DNA of 61,407 nt from Aurantiacibacter xanthus (GTDB lineage Bacteria; Pseudomonadota; Alphaproteobacteria; Sphingomonadales; Sphingomonadaceae): positions 1-61,407 of the forward strand of contig NZ_QXFM01000093.1 of NCBI RefSeq assembly GCF_003584015.1, read 5' to 3'. Made by a program: the position numbers and the translations under genes. Position 1 is the stretch's first letter. Every line of letters starts with the position of its first letter. The notes under the pieces were generated by a model. It did no database searches. It was not told the DNA's origin and was given only the letters and a program-made list of their open reading frames with translations. This document shows, piece after piece, positions 52,306-61,407 of the stretch.

Positions 52306-52580
52306 GTACGCGCCGCGTTAATCGCGGCCGGGCAGGCAAAGAAGTCTGAGCTCAGGTCGTGGCCGAGTCCATCGAAAGCTGGCGCTCGTTGACGTCTGGC
52401 TGCGCCGTTTTGCAGACTCGTTCGGCCAGTGGGCTGCAGTGACAAAAGGCCCCCTGGGAAGGCCCGCGCAACAAGAGCGCTTTCCTGTCCCGCGCTGTCT
52501 CCTTGTGAGATGAAATCCAAGGATTTCTGCGGCCTTGAGCAAGAGGGGCGGGGCTTCGCAAGGCTGCGTGAAACCGGAAT
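52306..52580. other. Non-coding stretch between receptor and tRNA-Gln
   Basis: No convincing gene. Open readings exist on both strands but show no family features or ribosome-binding sites. It is the 3' flank of the tRNA, where integrated elements usually sit; no integrase or copy of the tRNA end was found. Confidence 0.6.
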
Positions 52581-52655
52581 TGGCTGGGGCGGCAGGATTC
52601 GAACCTGCGAATGGCGGCACCAAAAGCCGCTGCCTTACCACTTGGCGACGCCCCA
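52581..52655 (-). tRNA. tRNA-Gln (anticodon TTG)
   Basis: Cloverleaf on the minus strand: acceptor TGGGGCG/CGCCCCA, D-arm GCCAAGTGGTAAGGC, anticodon stem GCGGC/GCCGC with loop TTTTGGT (anticodon TTG reading CAA/CAG), T-arm GCAGG-TTCGAAT-CCTGC, discriminator G, and an encoded CCA at 52583-52581. All stems pair. Confidence 0.96.
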
Positions 52656-52713
52656 GCAGCGCTTGCGAGAGCGGTGCCATATAGCGGCATCGCTCTCGCG
52701 CGCAAGTCACTGC

Positions 52714-53583
52714 TCAGACGTCGGCGCGTTTGCGCACCGGATTGAACAGGCTGCGATCCTCCACCTTGTCGAAATCCGCCGCCGAATGCCGCTCGGGCAT
52801 CGCCTGCGTGTTGACCAGTCGTCCGCGGATCACGCCGGGTCGCGCATCGATTGCCTTCACCCAGCGGCCCACGTTCTCGAACTCGTGCAGCTGGAGGAAC
52901 TTGTCCGCGCCGTTGTAGGCCCCGTGGTAGAGGTTGCCGAGCCAGGTATAGGCGGCGATATCGGCAATCGAGTATTCGCTGCCGGCAAGATATTCGGTCT
53001 CGCCCAGCTGGTTGTCGGCGACCGAGAACAGCCGCTTGGTCTCCATCGCATAGCGGTCGATCGGATACTTGTAGCGCTCGGGCGCATAGACGTAGAAGTG
53101 CCCGAAACCGCCGCCGATAAAGGGCGCGCTGCCCATCTGCCACATCAGCCAGTTGAACACCTCGGTACGGCCGCGGCCCGCAGAGGGCAGCAGGAAGTCG
53201 TACTTTTCGGCCAGATGGACGAGGATCGAGCCGCTCTCGAACACGCGCACCGGCTCCACGCCCGTGCGGTCGACGAGGGCGGGGATCTTCGAGTTGGGGT
53301 TGATGTCGACAAAGCCCGAACCGAACTGGTCGCCGTCGAAAATCTTGATCATCCAGGCGTCGTATTCGGCCTCGGGATGGCCCGCTTCGAGCAGTTCCTC
53401 GAACATGATTGTGGCCTTCACCCCGTTGGGCGTGCCGAGCGAATAAAGCTGGAACGGATGCTCGCCGACGGGCAGCTCCTTTTCCTCGCGGGCACCGGCG
53501 GTGGGGCGGTTGATGCCGGAGAACTGGCCGCCGTTCTCGGCGTCGGAGGTCCACACTTCGGGCGGGGTATAGGTATCGGACAT
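52714..53583 (-). CDS. yghU: Glutathione S-transferase / disulfide-bond reductase YghU
   Basis: A 289-residue YghU-type GST with glutathione-dependent disulfide reductase activity in characterised homologues. It has a long N-terminal extension (PPEVWTSDAENGGQFSGINRP-like), the thioredoxin-fold domain (PFQLYSLGTPNGVKATIMFEE, NSKIPALVD, VFESGSILVHLAEKY) and an all-helical C-terminal domain (SIADIAAYTWLGNLY). Length matches E. coli YghU (288). ATG 53583 has GGGAGA just upstream. It is divergent from the topoisomerase IB gene. Confidence 0.94.
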   Translation of the reverse strand: MSDTYTPPEVWTSDAENGGQFSGINRPTAGAREEKELPVGEHPFQLYSLGTPNGVKATIMFEELLEAGHPEAEYDAWMIKIFDGDQFGSGFVDINPNSKIPALVDRTGVEPVRVFESGSILVHLAEKYDFLLPSAGRGRTEVFNWLMWQMGSAPFIGGGFGHFYVYAPERYKYPIDRYAMETKRLFSVADNQLGETEYLAGSEYSIADIAAYTWLGNLYHGAYNGADKFLQLHEFENVGRWVKAIDARPGVIRGRLVNTQAMPERHSAADFDKVEDRSLFNPVRKRADV

Positions 53584-53730
53584 CGGCTCGTCTCCCACAG
53601 GGTCAGGTGTTGCCGAGGTAAATGGGCTGCTCCCGCCGTAGCTGCAAGCATAGCATTTCTTGACCTCGGTGCGGGTGGCGCTTTCACCTTCGGGAACCGG
53701 CGAGGCGCGGTGGGGGTTTGAGCCTTTACC

Positions 53731-54750
53731 ATGGCCACCAAGCCTTCTCGCCTTGTCCACGTCGATGACACCATGCCCGGCATCACGCGGCGCCGTGCGG
53801 GCAAGGGCTGGGCCTATTACGATCCCGTGGGCGCGCTGATCGCCGACCGGGCCGAGCGCGGGCGGCTGAACGCCATTGCCCTGCCGCCAGCCTATAGCGC
53901 GGCGTGGTTTTGCCCGATGCCCAATGGCCATCTGCTCGCCACCGGAATTGATGCACGCGGGCGTAAGCAATACCGCTATCATCCTGAATTCCGCACATGG
54001 CGCGAGGCGGAGAAGTTCGATGCGTGCCATGCGTTCGGGCTTGCACTGCCGAAGCTGCGCAAACGGGTAGAGGAAGATCTGACGCAGCGAGGCTTTGGCC
54101 GCGAGCGCGCGATTGCCAGCGTGGTGCGGCTGCTCGATCTTGGCGCGCTGCGGATCGGCAATGCGGCCTATGCCCGCACCAACAACAGCTTTGGCGCGAC
54201 CACGCTCGAACGCCGCCATGCCGAGGTGCGCGGGGCCCGGATCAAGCTCGCCTTTCGCGGCAAGTCGGGCAAGGATCGCGAGGTGGCACTGAGTGACCGC
54301 GCGCTGGCCACCTTCGTACGCCGCTTGCACGATCTGCCGGGTCAGCGGCTGTTCCAGTGGCGCGATCCCGATGGCACCTGCCACGATGTGACCTCGGCCT
54401 GCGTGAACGACTATCTGCGCGAGACGATGGGCGAAGGCTTCACCGCCAAGCACTTTCGCACCTTCCATGCGAGCGTGAAAGGTCTGGCGCTGCTTGCCCA
54501 TGCCAGGGAGGTGCTGCCGATCAAGGCCGTGATTGGCGAGGTGGCCGAGCATCTTGGCAATACGCCTGCCGTCACCCGCAAGAGCTATATTCATCCCGCC
54601 GTGATCGATCTGGTCGAGCGGCAGGAGGAATGGCGCGAGACGCTGGAAATGCCCCGAACCACGCGCTGGCTGACGCGCGAGGAACGCGCGCTGATCGCTC
54701 TGCTCGAGAACGGGCCGGCGGCGGAGGAATTGCTCGCGCGGGCGGCCTGA
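53731..54750 (+). CDS. DNA topoisomerase IB (poxvirus-like)
   Basis: A 339-residue type IB topoisomerase that relaxes supercoils through a 3'-phosphotyrosine link. Catalytic residues are visible: R141 (ALRIGN), K178 (FRGKSGK), R243 with the following His (FRTFHAS) and nucleophile Y286 (RKSYIHP). The N-terminal DNA-binding domain contains RKQYRYHPEFR. Bacterial members usually read FRTW after the active-site Arg; here it is FRTF. It is divergent from yghU with a 147-bp gap. Confidence 0.94.
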   Translation: MATKPSRLVHVDDTMPGITRRRAGKGWAYYDPVGALIADRAERGRLNAIALPPAYSAAWFCPMPNGHLLATGIDARGRKQYRYHPEFRTWREAEKFDACHAFGLALPKLRKRVEEDLTQRGFGRERAIASVVRLLDLGALRIGNAAYARTNNSFGATTLERRHAEVRGARIKLAFRGKSGKDREVALSDRALATFVRRLHDLPGQRLFQWRDPDGTCHDVTSACVNDYLRETMGEGFTAKHFRTFHASVKGLALLAHAREVLPIKAVIGEVAEHLGNTPAVTRKSYIHPAVIDLVERQEEWRETLEMPRTTRWLTREERALIALLENGPAAEELLARAA

Positions 54751-54812
54751 CCCCTCACTGACCCTTGCCGCGCATGGCGACATGCGGCATTGCAATCGTA
54801 ACGGGAGTTACG

Positions 54813-56408
54813 ATGACCAGAGAGACAGACATTATCGTTGTCGGCGGCGGCTCGGCGGGCCTGCCACTGGCTGTGCGGCTGGCCGAAGCGGGCAAGCGCG
54901 TCACCCTGATCGAGGCGGGCAGCGGCAAGTTCGACGTGCGCTCGAAAGTGCCCGCGCTGATGAGCGGGATCGTCCACACGCCGAACTTTGACTGGATGTA
55001 CAAGGCCGAGCCCGACCCGAGCGTGGGCGGCAGGCCCGATGTCTGGCCGGCGGGAAAGCGGCTCGGCGGGGGCAGCGCGATCAACGGGATGATGTTCATC
55101 CGCGGCGCGGCCTGGGACTATGACCATTGGGCCGAGCTGGGCGCGACGGGCTGGGACTATGCGAGCGTGCTGCCCTACTTCAAGCGGCTTGAGGATAACG
55201 AGCGCGGCAAGGACCCTTGGCGCGGCACTGGCGGACCGATCGGGGTTTCGGAAGTGCGCTCGCGCTATCCGGTCACCGACAGCTGGATCGAGGCAGTCGA
55301 GCAGGCGGGCTATCCGCGTTCGAGCGACCTTAATGGCGAGCACAGCGAAGGTGTCGACTATATCCAGCTCTCGCAGCGCAATGGCTTGCGCTCGCCCACC
55401 ACGGGCTATCTGAAGCATCGGCCCAAGACGCTCGATATCCGCACCGAGGCGCAGGTGCTGCGGGTGAACTTCAGCGGCAAGCGTGCCACCGGCGTGACGA
55501 TCCGCTGCATGGGCGCAGAACAGGTGCTCGAAGCGCGCGAGGGCGTGGTGCTCTCGGCAGGTGCGCTGAACACGCCGCGGCTGCTGATGCTGTCGGGCGT
55601 GGGGCCGGGCGCGCATCTGGCCGAGCACGGCATTGATGTGATCGCCGACCGGGCAGGGGTAGGGCAGAACCTGCAGGAGCACCCGGCGGTCCACCTTGTG
55701 AACGAGGTTTCCGCCCATACGCTCAACAACGATGCGCGCGGTGTCGGCGGGGCGAAGTCGGTGCTCGGATTTCTGGCGAAGCGCAGCGGTGCGCTCACCA
55801 CCGGGATCGGCCATGCGCAGGCCTTCGTGAAGACGCGCGAGGAGCTGCCCGCGCCGAACATCCAGCTCGCCTTCTCGGCCTTTGCCTTCGACATCACGCC
55901 CGATGGCAACCTCGCGCTGCGCGAGGGCAGTGCGGTCACCACGCTGGTGGGCCTGATGCGCCCGGCCTCGCGCGGCGCGATCACGCTGGCCGCGAACGAC
56001 GCCGATGCGCCGCCGGTGATTACGCACCAGCTGCTCGGCGACGAGGGTGACCGGGCGCAGTTGGTCGAGGGGCTGGAAGTCGCGCGCAAGGTGATGGATC
56101 AGGCCGCCATGGCCGGGCTCGTCACCAGCGAAGTGAGGCCGGGGCCGGACTTTGCCGATGCGGCGGGCCTGTCGAGTTATCTCGGCCTGGCGACGATCCC
56201 GATGTATCACCCGGTCGGCACCGCGAAGATGGGCGCGGTGGACGATCCGCAGGCCGTGGTCGGGCCGGATTGCGCGGTGATCGGGGTGGAGGGCCTGTTC
56301 GTGGCCGATGCCTCGATCATGCCGACGATCCCGCAGGGTAACACCAATGCGACCTCGATCATGATCGGCGAACGCGCCAGCGACCTGATCCTGCGCGCGC
56401 TGGGTTAG
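54813..56408 (+). CDS. GMC-family FAD-dependent oxidoreductase (choline dehydrogenase-like)
   Basis: A 531-residue GMC oxidoreductase. ATG 54813 has GGGAG upstream and opens directly on the FAD-binding VVGGGSAG. Other signatures are GKRLGGGSAINGMMFIRG (GMC pattern 1), GALNTPRLLMLSGVGPG (pattern 2), and the C-terminal active-site pair H (MYHPVGTAKMG) and N (QGNTNATSIM). Homologues oxidise choline, alcohols or polyethylene glycol; no betaine gene is nearby, so the substrate is open. Double-hairpin repeat copy B follows. Confidence 0.91.
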   Translation: MTRETDIIVVGGGSAGLPLAVRLAEAGKRVTLIEAGSGKFDVRSKVPALMSGIVHTPNFDWMYKAEPDPSVGGRPDVWPAGKRLGGGSAINGMMFIRGAAWDYDHWAELGATGWDYASVLPYFKRLEDNERGKDPWRGTGGPIGVSEVRSRYPVTDSWIEAVEQAGYPRSSDLNGEHSEGVDYIQLSQRNGLRSPTTGYLKHRPKTLDIRTEAQVLRVNFSGKRATGVTIRCMGAEQVLEAREGVVLSAGALNTPRLLMLSGVGPGAHLAEHGIDVIADRAGVGQNLQEHPAVHLVNEVSAHTLNNDARGVGGAKSVLGFLAKRSGALTTGIGHAQAFVKTREELPAPNIQLAFSAFAFDITPDGNLALREGSAVTTLVGLMRPASRGAITLAANDADAPPVITHQLLGDEGDRAQLVEGLEVARKVMDQAAMAGLVTSEVRPGPDFADAAGLSSYLGLATIPMYHPVGTAKMGAVDDPQAVVGPDCAVIGVEGLFVADASIMPTIPQGNTNATSIMIGERASDLILRALG

Positions 56409-56418
56409 AGCGGAGAAA

Positions 56419-56508
56419 AGCCCTTCCCCTTGGGGAAGGGTTGGGATGGGGGTTCCACGCTAGCGTCGAGCCCCCACCCCCAGCCCCTCCCCGAGGGGAG
56501 GGGAGCAA
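56419..56508 (+). repeat. Interspersed double-hairpin repeat, copy B
   Basis: About 90 bp with CCTTCCCC/GGGGAAGG and CCCCTCCCC/GGGGAGGGG hairpins flanking the GGGATGGGGGTTCC..GTCGAGCCCCC core; reverse complement of copy A at 7567-7660. It lies directly after the GMC oxidoreductase stop. Confidence 0.92.
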
Positions 56509-56580
56509 CGTCGATCTTCGCTATGTCATCCCGCATGAGGTCACTCCACGGCCTCACCGGCGACGCGAAAAAGTCATCGA

Positions 56581-56598
56581 GTGCAATAAAGCTGTCAT
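56581..56598 (+). promoter_or_regulatory. Putative Pho box
   Basis: GTGCAATAAAGCTGTCAT matches the PhoB consensus CTGTCATAAAGCTGTCAT at about 15 of 18 positions. It lies about 54 bp upstream of the secreted Cna-B-like gene. Two further GTCAT elements occur at 56525 and 56573. Confidence 0.45.
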
Positions 56599-56651
56599 CA
56601 TGGTCGGCTTGAGCGGTGGCCATGTGATGCGGGCGAATCGTCCCGCGCCGG

Positions 56652-57116
56652 ATGGGTTCTCGTTTGATGCGCTTTGGTCTCTGCCTCGTTGCTGCCGTTC
56701 TCGCCGCCGCTCCCGGTGCGGCCTTCGCGGGTGAGCTGTCGGGCAGCGTGATCGACGCGCGCGGGCTGCCGGTGGCGGGTATCGCGGTGTCGCTGGGCGA
56801 TAGCGAGCGCACCACTCAGACTGACGCCGAAGGCCGCTATGCCTTCGTCGATGTCGCAGCGGGCGAGGCCATCATCGCCGTCCACAAGCCAAACGGCGAC
56901 GTGCAGCGCGCCTTCGCCGATGTCGCCGCCGAGGGCGTGACCCGGCGCGACGTGTTCCTCGTTTCGGCTGGCGCGCTGTCGGCCCTGCTGGCCCCGGCTC
57001 AGCCCAAGGCCGAAAGCGAGGTCGACCTTGGCGAGACGTTGCGGCTGGCTGACCGGATGGTCGATGCCGTGCGCGGCAAGACGGCCGCCTGGCGCTGGAA
57101 CGACCGCGAGGCCTGA
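56652..57116 (+). CDS. Secreted carboxypeptidase-regulatory-like (Cna-B type) domain protein
   Basis: A 154-residue exported protein. The signal peptide follows the second ATG (56667, MRFGLCLVAAVLAAAPGAAFA); the first ATG at 56652 adds five residues, and neither has a clear ribosome-binding site. Residues 30-105 form a beta-sandwich of the carboxypeptidase-regulatory-like type (LSGSVIDARGLPVAGIAVSLGD, TDAEGRYAFVDVAAGE). A helical tail (residues 115-150) ends WRWNDREA. Such domains are structural or adhesive; no enzymatic site is visible. A putative Pho box lies upstream. Confidence 0.65.
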   Translation: MGSRLMRFGLCLVAAVLAAAPGAAFAGELSGSVIDARGLPVAGIAVSLGDSERTTQTDAEGRYAFVDVAAGEAIIAVHKPNGDVQRAFADVAAEGVTRRDVFLVSAGALSALLAPAQPKAESEVDLGETLRLADRMVDAVRGKTAAWRWNDREA

Positions 57117-57170
57117 GCCTTCCTGCGCGCCGCGAGCGCGATGGACTCGCGCGGCCAAGCGTCCTAGGCA

Positions 57171-57193
57171 GGCAACAAGTTTCAATTGTTGCC
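57171..57193. promoter_or_regulatory. Inverted repeat just upstream of the M49 peptidase gene
   Basis: GGCAACAA (57171-57178) and TTGTTGCC (57186-57193) are perfect eight-base arms around a seven-base spacer. It ends 17 bp before ATG 57211 and 2 bp before the alternative ATG 57196, so it could be an operator or a translation-blocking hairpin. Confidence 0.5.
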
Positions 57194-57210
57194 ACATGGA
57201 TGCCTGCCCT

Positions 57211-58863
<1,653 letters not shown>

Positions 58864-58878
58864 GCGCGATGGCATAAA

Positions 58879-58970
58879 AGCCCTTCCCCTGTGGGGAAGG
58901 GTTGGGATGAGGGGCGCGCCAGCCAGCGTCGAGCCCCCACCCCCGGCCCCTCCCCAAGGGGAGGGGAGCA
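58879..58970 (+). repeat. Interspersed double-hairpin repeat, copy C
   Basis: Same orientation as copy B. The hairpins CCTTCCCC/GGGGAAGG and CCCCTCCCC/GGGGAGGGG are intact; the core differs slightly (GGGATGAGGGGCGCG). It fills the gap between the convergent M49 and DUF3817 genes. Confidence 0.92.
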
Positions 58971-58977
58971 GGGTGCG

Positions 58978-59274
58978 TCAGGCGCGGGAGAGCTGTTCCT
59001 GACGGCGCGCGATCAGCGGGTCGTTGAGGAAGGTGCCGGTCGGGAACAGCGCGAAGACGAAGGTGCGCAGCCACTCGGCAATGGTGAACCCCTTGCCGGG
59101 CAGGCATACCGCCATGGCCGCAAGATAGGCGAGCCAGGCCACCCCATGCGCCATGCCGAAAGGTCGGATCAGCGCATCGTAGTCGAGCCCGTATTTCAGC
59201 GGCATGGCGACGAGGAACAGCAGGATCGTGGTGATCCCCTCGATAAAGGCCACCACGCGAAAGGCTCGCAGCAT
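58978..59274 (-). CDS. DUF3817 family small membrane protein
   Basis: A 98-residue protein with three membrane helices (about 4-23, 35-57 and 65-85). The segments RVVAFIEGITTILLFLVAMPLKY and PFGMAHGVAWLAYL match DUF3817, a family of short integral membrane proteins of unknown function. ATG 59274 is used; a GTG two codons upstream is possible, and neither has a strong ribosome-binding site. It is 11 bp after ilvE and probably cotranscribed. Confidence 0.83.
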   Translation of the reverse strand: MLRAFRVVAFIEGITTILLFLVAMPLKYGLDYDALIRPFGMAHGVAWLAYLAAMAVCLPGKGFTIAEWLRTFVFALFPTGTFLNDPLIARRQEQLSRA

Positions 59275-59285
59275 CTTCACGGCAA

Positions 59286-60386
59286 TCAATCCAGCTTCAT
59301 GACCCAGCCGTGCGGATCGGCGGCCTTGCCGCGCTGGATATCGACGAGCCGCTGTTTGAGGCGTCCGGTCAGCTGACCGGGGCCGCCCGTGCCGATGGTA
59401 AAGTTGTGCTCGCGCCCGGCGACGGTGCCGACCGGGGTCACTACGGCGGCAGTGCCGCAGGCGAAGGTCTCGACCAGGTGGCCCGAGGCCGCATCGGCCT
59501 GCCACTGGTCGATCGAATAGCGCTCCTCGCGCACGGCCAGCCCCTCTTCGCGGGCGAGCGTGATCAGGCTGTCACGCGTGATGCCGGGCAGGATCGTGCC
59601 GCTGAGCGGCGGGGTGATCATGGTGCCGTCGTCGAACACGAAGAACAGGTTCATCCCGCCCAGTTCCTCGATCCACTTGTGCTCGGCGGCGTCGAGGAAC
59701 ACGGTCTGGTCGTGGTGGAGGGCGAAGGCTTCCTTGGTGGGCACGAGGCTGGCTGCATAGTTGCCGCCGCACTTGGCTGCGCCCGTGCCGCCCGGAGCCG
59801 CGCGGGTATAGTCCGACACCCAGACGCTGACCGCCGGAGCGCCCGACTTGAAATAGTTGCCCGCCGGCGAACAGATCACGAGGAACTTGTAGTTCTTCGC
59901 CGGACGCACGCCGAGGAAATGCTCGGTGGCGAACATGAAGGGCCGGATATAGAGCGAGCCGCCGTCGACCGGGGGGAACCAGTCCTTGTCGGCCGCGACC
60001 GCGCGCCGGACGGCCTCGACGAACAGGTCCTCGGGCAGCTCGGGCATGGCGAGCCGCTGCGCCGAGGCGTTGAAGCGCCGCGCGTTCTCCTCGGGGCGGA
60101 ACAGCGCCATGGTGCCATCGTCGAGGCGATAGGCCTTCAGGCCTTCGAAGATCTCCTGCGCATAGTGCAGCACGCTCGACGCCGGATGCAGCGGGATCGC
60201 CTCCAGCGGGCCGACCTTGGCATTGTGCCAGCCGTGCACCTCGTCCCAGTCGATCGAGACCATGTGATCGGTGAACACGGTCCCGAACCCCGGCTCGGCG
60301 ATGCGCGCGGCGCGCTCGTTGGCGGGGGTAGGGGCCGGGTGGGCCAGGGTCTCGAAGGCAATCGGGCTGTCGGCGAGGGTCGCCAT
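59286..60386 (-). CDS. ilvE: Branched-chain amino acid aminotransferase IlvE
   Basis: A PLP-dependent class IV aminotransferase that makes leucine, isoleucine and valine from their 2-oxo acids with glutamate. It has 366 residues; the PLP Lys is K205 in TGAAKCGGNYAAS. Other markers are VLHYAQEIFEGLKAYR, GSLYIRPFMFATE and the C-terminal ETFACGTAAVVTPVG. Length and order fit the type II (eukaryote-like) bacterial subgroup. AAGGA lies about 13 bases before ATG 60386. Confidence 0.96.
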   Translation of the reverse strand: MATLADSPIAFETLAHPAPTPANERAARIAEPGFGTVFTDHMVSIDWDEVHGWHNAKVGPLEAIPLHPASSVLHYAQEIFEGLKAYRLDDGTMALFRPEENARRFNASAQRLAMPELPEDLFVEAVRRAVAADKDWFPPVDGGSLYIRPFMFATEHFLGVRPAKNYKFLVICSPAGNYFKSGAPAVSVWVSDYTRAAPGGTGAAKCGGNYAASLVPTKEAFALHHDQTVFLDAAEHKWIEELGGMNLFFVFDDGTMITPPLSGTILPGITRDSLITLAREEGLAVREERYSIDQWQADAASGHLVETFACGTAAVVTPVGTVAGREHNFTIGTGGPGQLTGRLKQRLVDIQRGKAADPHGWVMKLD

Positions 60387-60552
60387 GCTATGTGGTCCTT
60401 GCTGTAGAATGGGCGCTAATGACAGAAAATTGCGTCAATGCAAGATAAGAAGAAACTTTCTATCGAATTGGCTGATGTCAGCGCATTGTCTAGCCTGTTG
60501 TGACAGGAATTTGAAGGGCACTGTGCGGCGCGTTGGGCTTTGCCCAAATGAG

Positions 60553-60586
60553 AAGGGCTGCTCCAGCAGTCGCTGGAACAGCCCTT
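60553..60586 (-). terminator. Hairpin closing the tiny-gene transcript
   Basis: Stem AAGGGCTG.TCCAGC / GCTGGA.CAGCCCTT with one mismatch and an AGTC loop. On the minus strand it is followed by CTCATTTGGG, a poor T-tract, so termination strength is uncertain. It lies about 50 bp past the tiny-gene stop codon. Confidence 0.6.
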
Positions 60587-60636
60587 CGCATGGTCAGCGG
60601 CCGGAAGTGCCGCTCACGTAACCTCTACCGTGGTGT

Positions 60637-60696
60637 TTAAACCCGATAGTGCTCCGTGCGGAAACTAGCCGACCTCCCTGCTGAACCATGAGACAT
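60637..60696 (-). CDS. Candidate 19-residue small protein with perfect Shine-Dalgarno
   Basis: ATG 60696 to TAA 60637 encodes MSHGSAGRSASFRTEHYRV. It is preceded by AAAGGAGGTGATCC (60711-60698), complementary over 14 bases to the 16S rRNA 3' end, with seven bases between GGAGG and ATG. The peptide is basic and has no membrane segment. I do not recognise a family. An overlapping frame is open for longer but its start has no such signal. Confidence 0.5.
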   Translation of the reverse strand: MSHGSAGRSASFRTEHYRV

Positions 60697-60998
60697 CGGA
60701 TCACCTCCTTTCGCGCTATTAAGCCAACACCCAAAACCGTTTCACCGGGGGCGAAGACCGCGATAACCGCTGGCCTTGAGCCCTTTGTGAATCGTGCTGC
60801 AGCGCAAGACAAGGCTTGAATTAATCTTTTTCACAGTCAGAATAGTTCGCCTGCGCAGATGTGGGATATTTGATGGTTTTGTGACAGCGGATGGCCTGTC
60901 TTAGGCCGGGCCGCAGCCAGCTTGCATCCGAGCAAATCCACTCAGAATAGACAGCGCCGAGGATGCAGCCCCGGATAGGGCTGCGCAAACCAGCCAAC

Positions 60999-61407
60999 CT
61001 ACCGTCTGCATTCTTCCACAACCCGCGTGACCTCGGGCCAGGCGGGCAGGTAGTAGGCGGGGACGCCGTTCACCAGTGCGGCAAAGCGGCCCTTCGAAAA
61101 GGCCATCGCGTCAAGCAGCGGATCGCGCGCCGATACGACATAGCGGGCATAGCCCGGCCCGCCCGGCAGGCTGGCCGGATCGAGCGTGCGGTCCATGGTC
61201 TCGGTGCGGATCAGCAGCGCGCCGCCGCTTGCTCTGGGCGCGTGCATCAGCACTTGCCCGGTCGCCTTCACGCATTCGAGCCCGAACAGCGGGTTGGCCG
61301 GATCGCTGCCAAATTGCGCCAGGGCGCCGGTACCGAGCAGCTGGAATGACCAGTCGCCCGGTGTCTGCGGCGCGTCCATCCAGTTGTCGTAGGTTGGGGT
61401 CACGACC
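60999..61407 (-). CDS. Hypothetical protein, 5' end beyond the window
   Basis: About 136 codons of an open frame that continues past position 61407. The sequence reads VVTPTYDNWMDAPQTPGDWSF at the right edge and includes RFAALVNGVPAYYLPAWPEVTRVVEECR at its end. It looks like a secreted or periplasmic protein missing its signal peptide. I do not recognise a family. A GTG at 61403 could be a start, but no ribosome-binding site is visible within the window. Confidence 0.6.
   Translation of the reverse strand, partial: VVTPTYDNWMDAPQTPGDWSFQLLGTGALAQFGSDPANPLFGLECVKATGQVLMHAPRASGGALLIRTETMDRTLDPASLPGGPGYARYVVSARDPLLDAMAFSKGRFAALVNGVPAYYLPAWPEVTRVVEECRR

Larger units (their letters stand above)
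60387..60998. other. Long intergenic region with a candidate tiny gene
   Basis: This 612-bp region lies between ilvE and the partial gene at the window end. It contains the ilvE promoter area, a 34-bp hairpin, and a 19-codon reading frame with a 14-base Shine-Dalgarno sequence (both listed separately). The rest, 60720-60998, shows no gene I can support. Confidence 0.7.

Noticed and set aside
52306-52580. Stretch beside the tRNA considered as an integrase remnant
   Set aside because: No tyrosine-recombinase motif in any frame and no repeat of the tRNA 3' end was found by eye.
60698-60711. GGATCACCTCCTTT on the plus strand, considered as the end of a 16S rRNA gene
   Set aside because: The flanking sequence is not rRNA; the match is limited to these 14 bases and is explained by a Shine-Dalgarno on the minus strand.

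Overview
The window is one contiguous piece of a GC-rich alphaproteobacterial chromosome. Gene content and order point to Sphingomonadales, most likely an Erythrobacteraceae-type organism (Erythrobacter or Porphyrobacter relatives); this assignment is inferred from protein style and synteny, not from a marker gene. In support are the order tsaB-rimI-mucR-fur-plsC-miaB-phoH-ybeY-corC, the many TonB-dependent receptors, a heme oxygenase/bacteriophytochrome pair with an HWE-type kinase, and short palindromic repeats of the kind common in sphingomonads.

Layout. 1-15 kb is mostly core housekeeping: the N-terminal part of smc, two DsbA-like secreted thiol oxidoreductases, dciA, mutY (divergent), a serine hydrolase, nudC, a FrnE-like protein, DUF1489, mgtE, a cyclophilin, an NTF2-like protein, a LysR regulator, and corC-ybeY-phoH. 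15-21.4 kb continues with a DUF3885 gene inserted behind miaB, then miaB, plsC, fur, mucR, rimI, tsaB, a nitroreductase and a NifU-type scaffold. 21.4-31 kb holds an M16 protease, class II DAHP synthase, the ergothioneine genes egtB-egtD, a membrane aspartic protease, an MFS carrier and a VOC protein. 31.2-34.4 kb is a red-light sensing unit (bphO-bphP). 34.4-41.6 kb is a xylo-oligosaccharide locus: TonB receptor, MFS carrier, GH43 xylosidase and LacI repressor, with three TAACGTTA-core palindromes in the divergent promoter region. 41.7-52.3 kb is a TonB/iron-type region: receptor plus di-heme peroxidase, TonB, PepSY reductase plus siderophore receptor, and a further siderophore receptor. It ends beside a tRNA-Gln. 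52.7-61.4 kb carries a YghU-type GST, topoisomerase IB, a GMC oxidoreductase, a secreted Cna-B-like protein, an M49 peptidase lipoprotein, DUF3817, ilvE, a candidate tiny gene with an exceptionally strong ribosome-binding site, and a partial hypothetical gene.

How parts work together. The xylan locus reads as import across the outer membrane, import across the inner membrane, hydrolysis to xylose, and local repression. The TonB/iron region supplies its own energy transducer, and three of its promoters share a 19-bp palindromic motif. bphO makes biliverdin for the phytochrome directly downstream. egtB and egtD make the first and sulfur-insertion steps of ergothioneine. Three copies of a double-hairpin repeat sit at gene 3' ends, and a second palindromic repeat family has entered the egtB coding frame as an inter-domain linker. 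I see no CRISPR array, integrase, transposase, rRNA operon or prophage.
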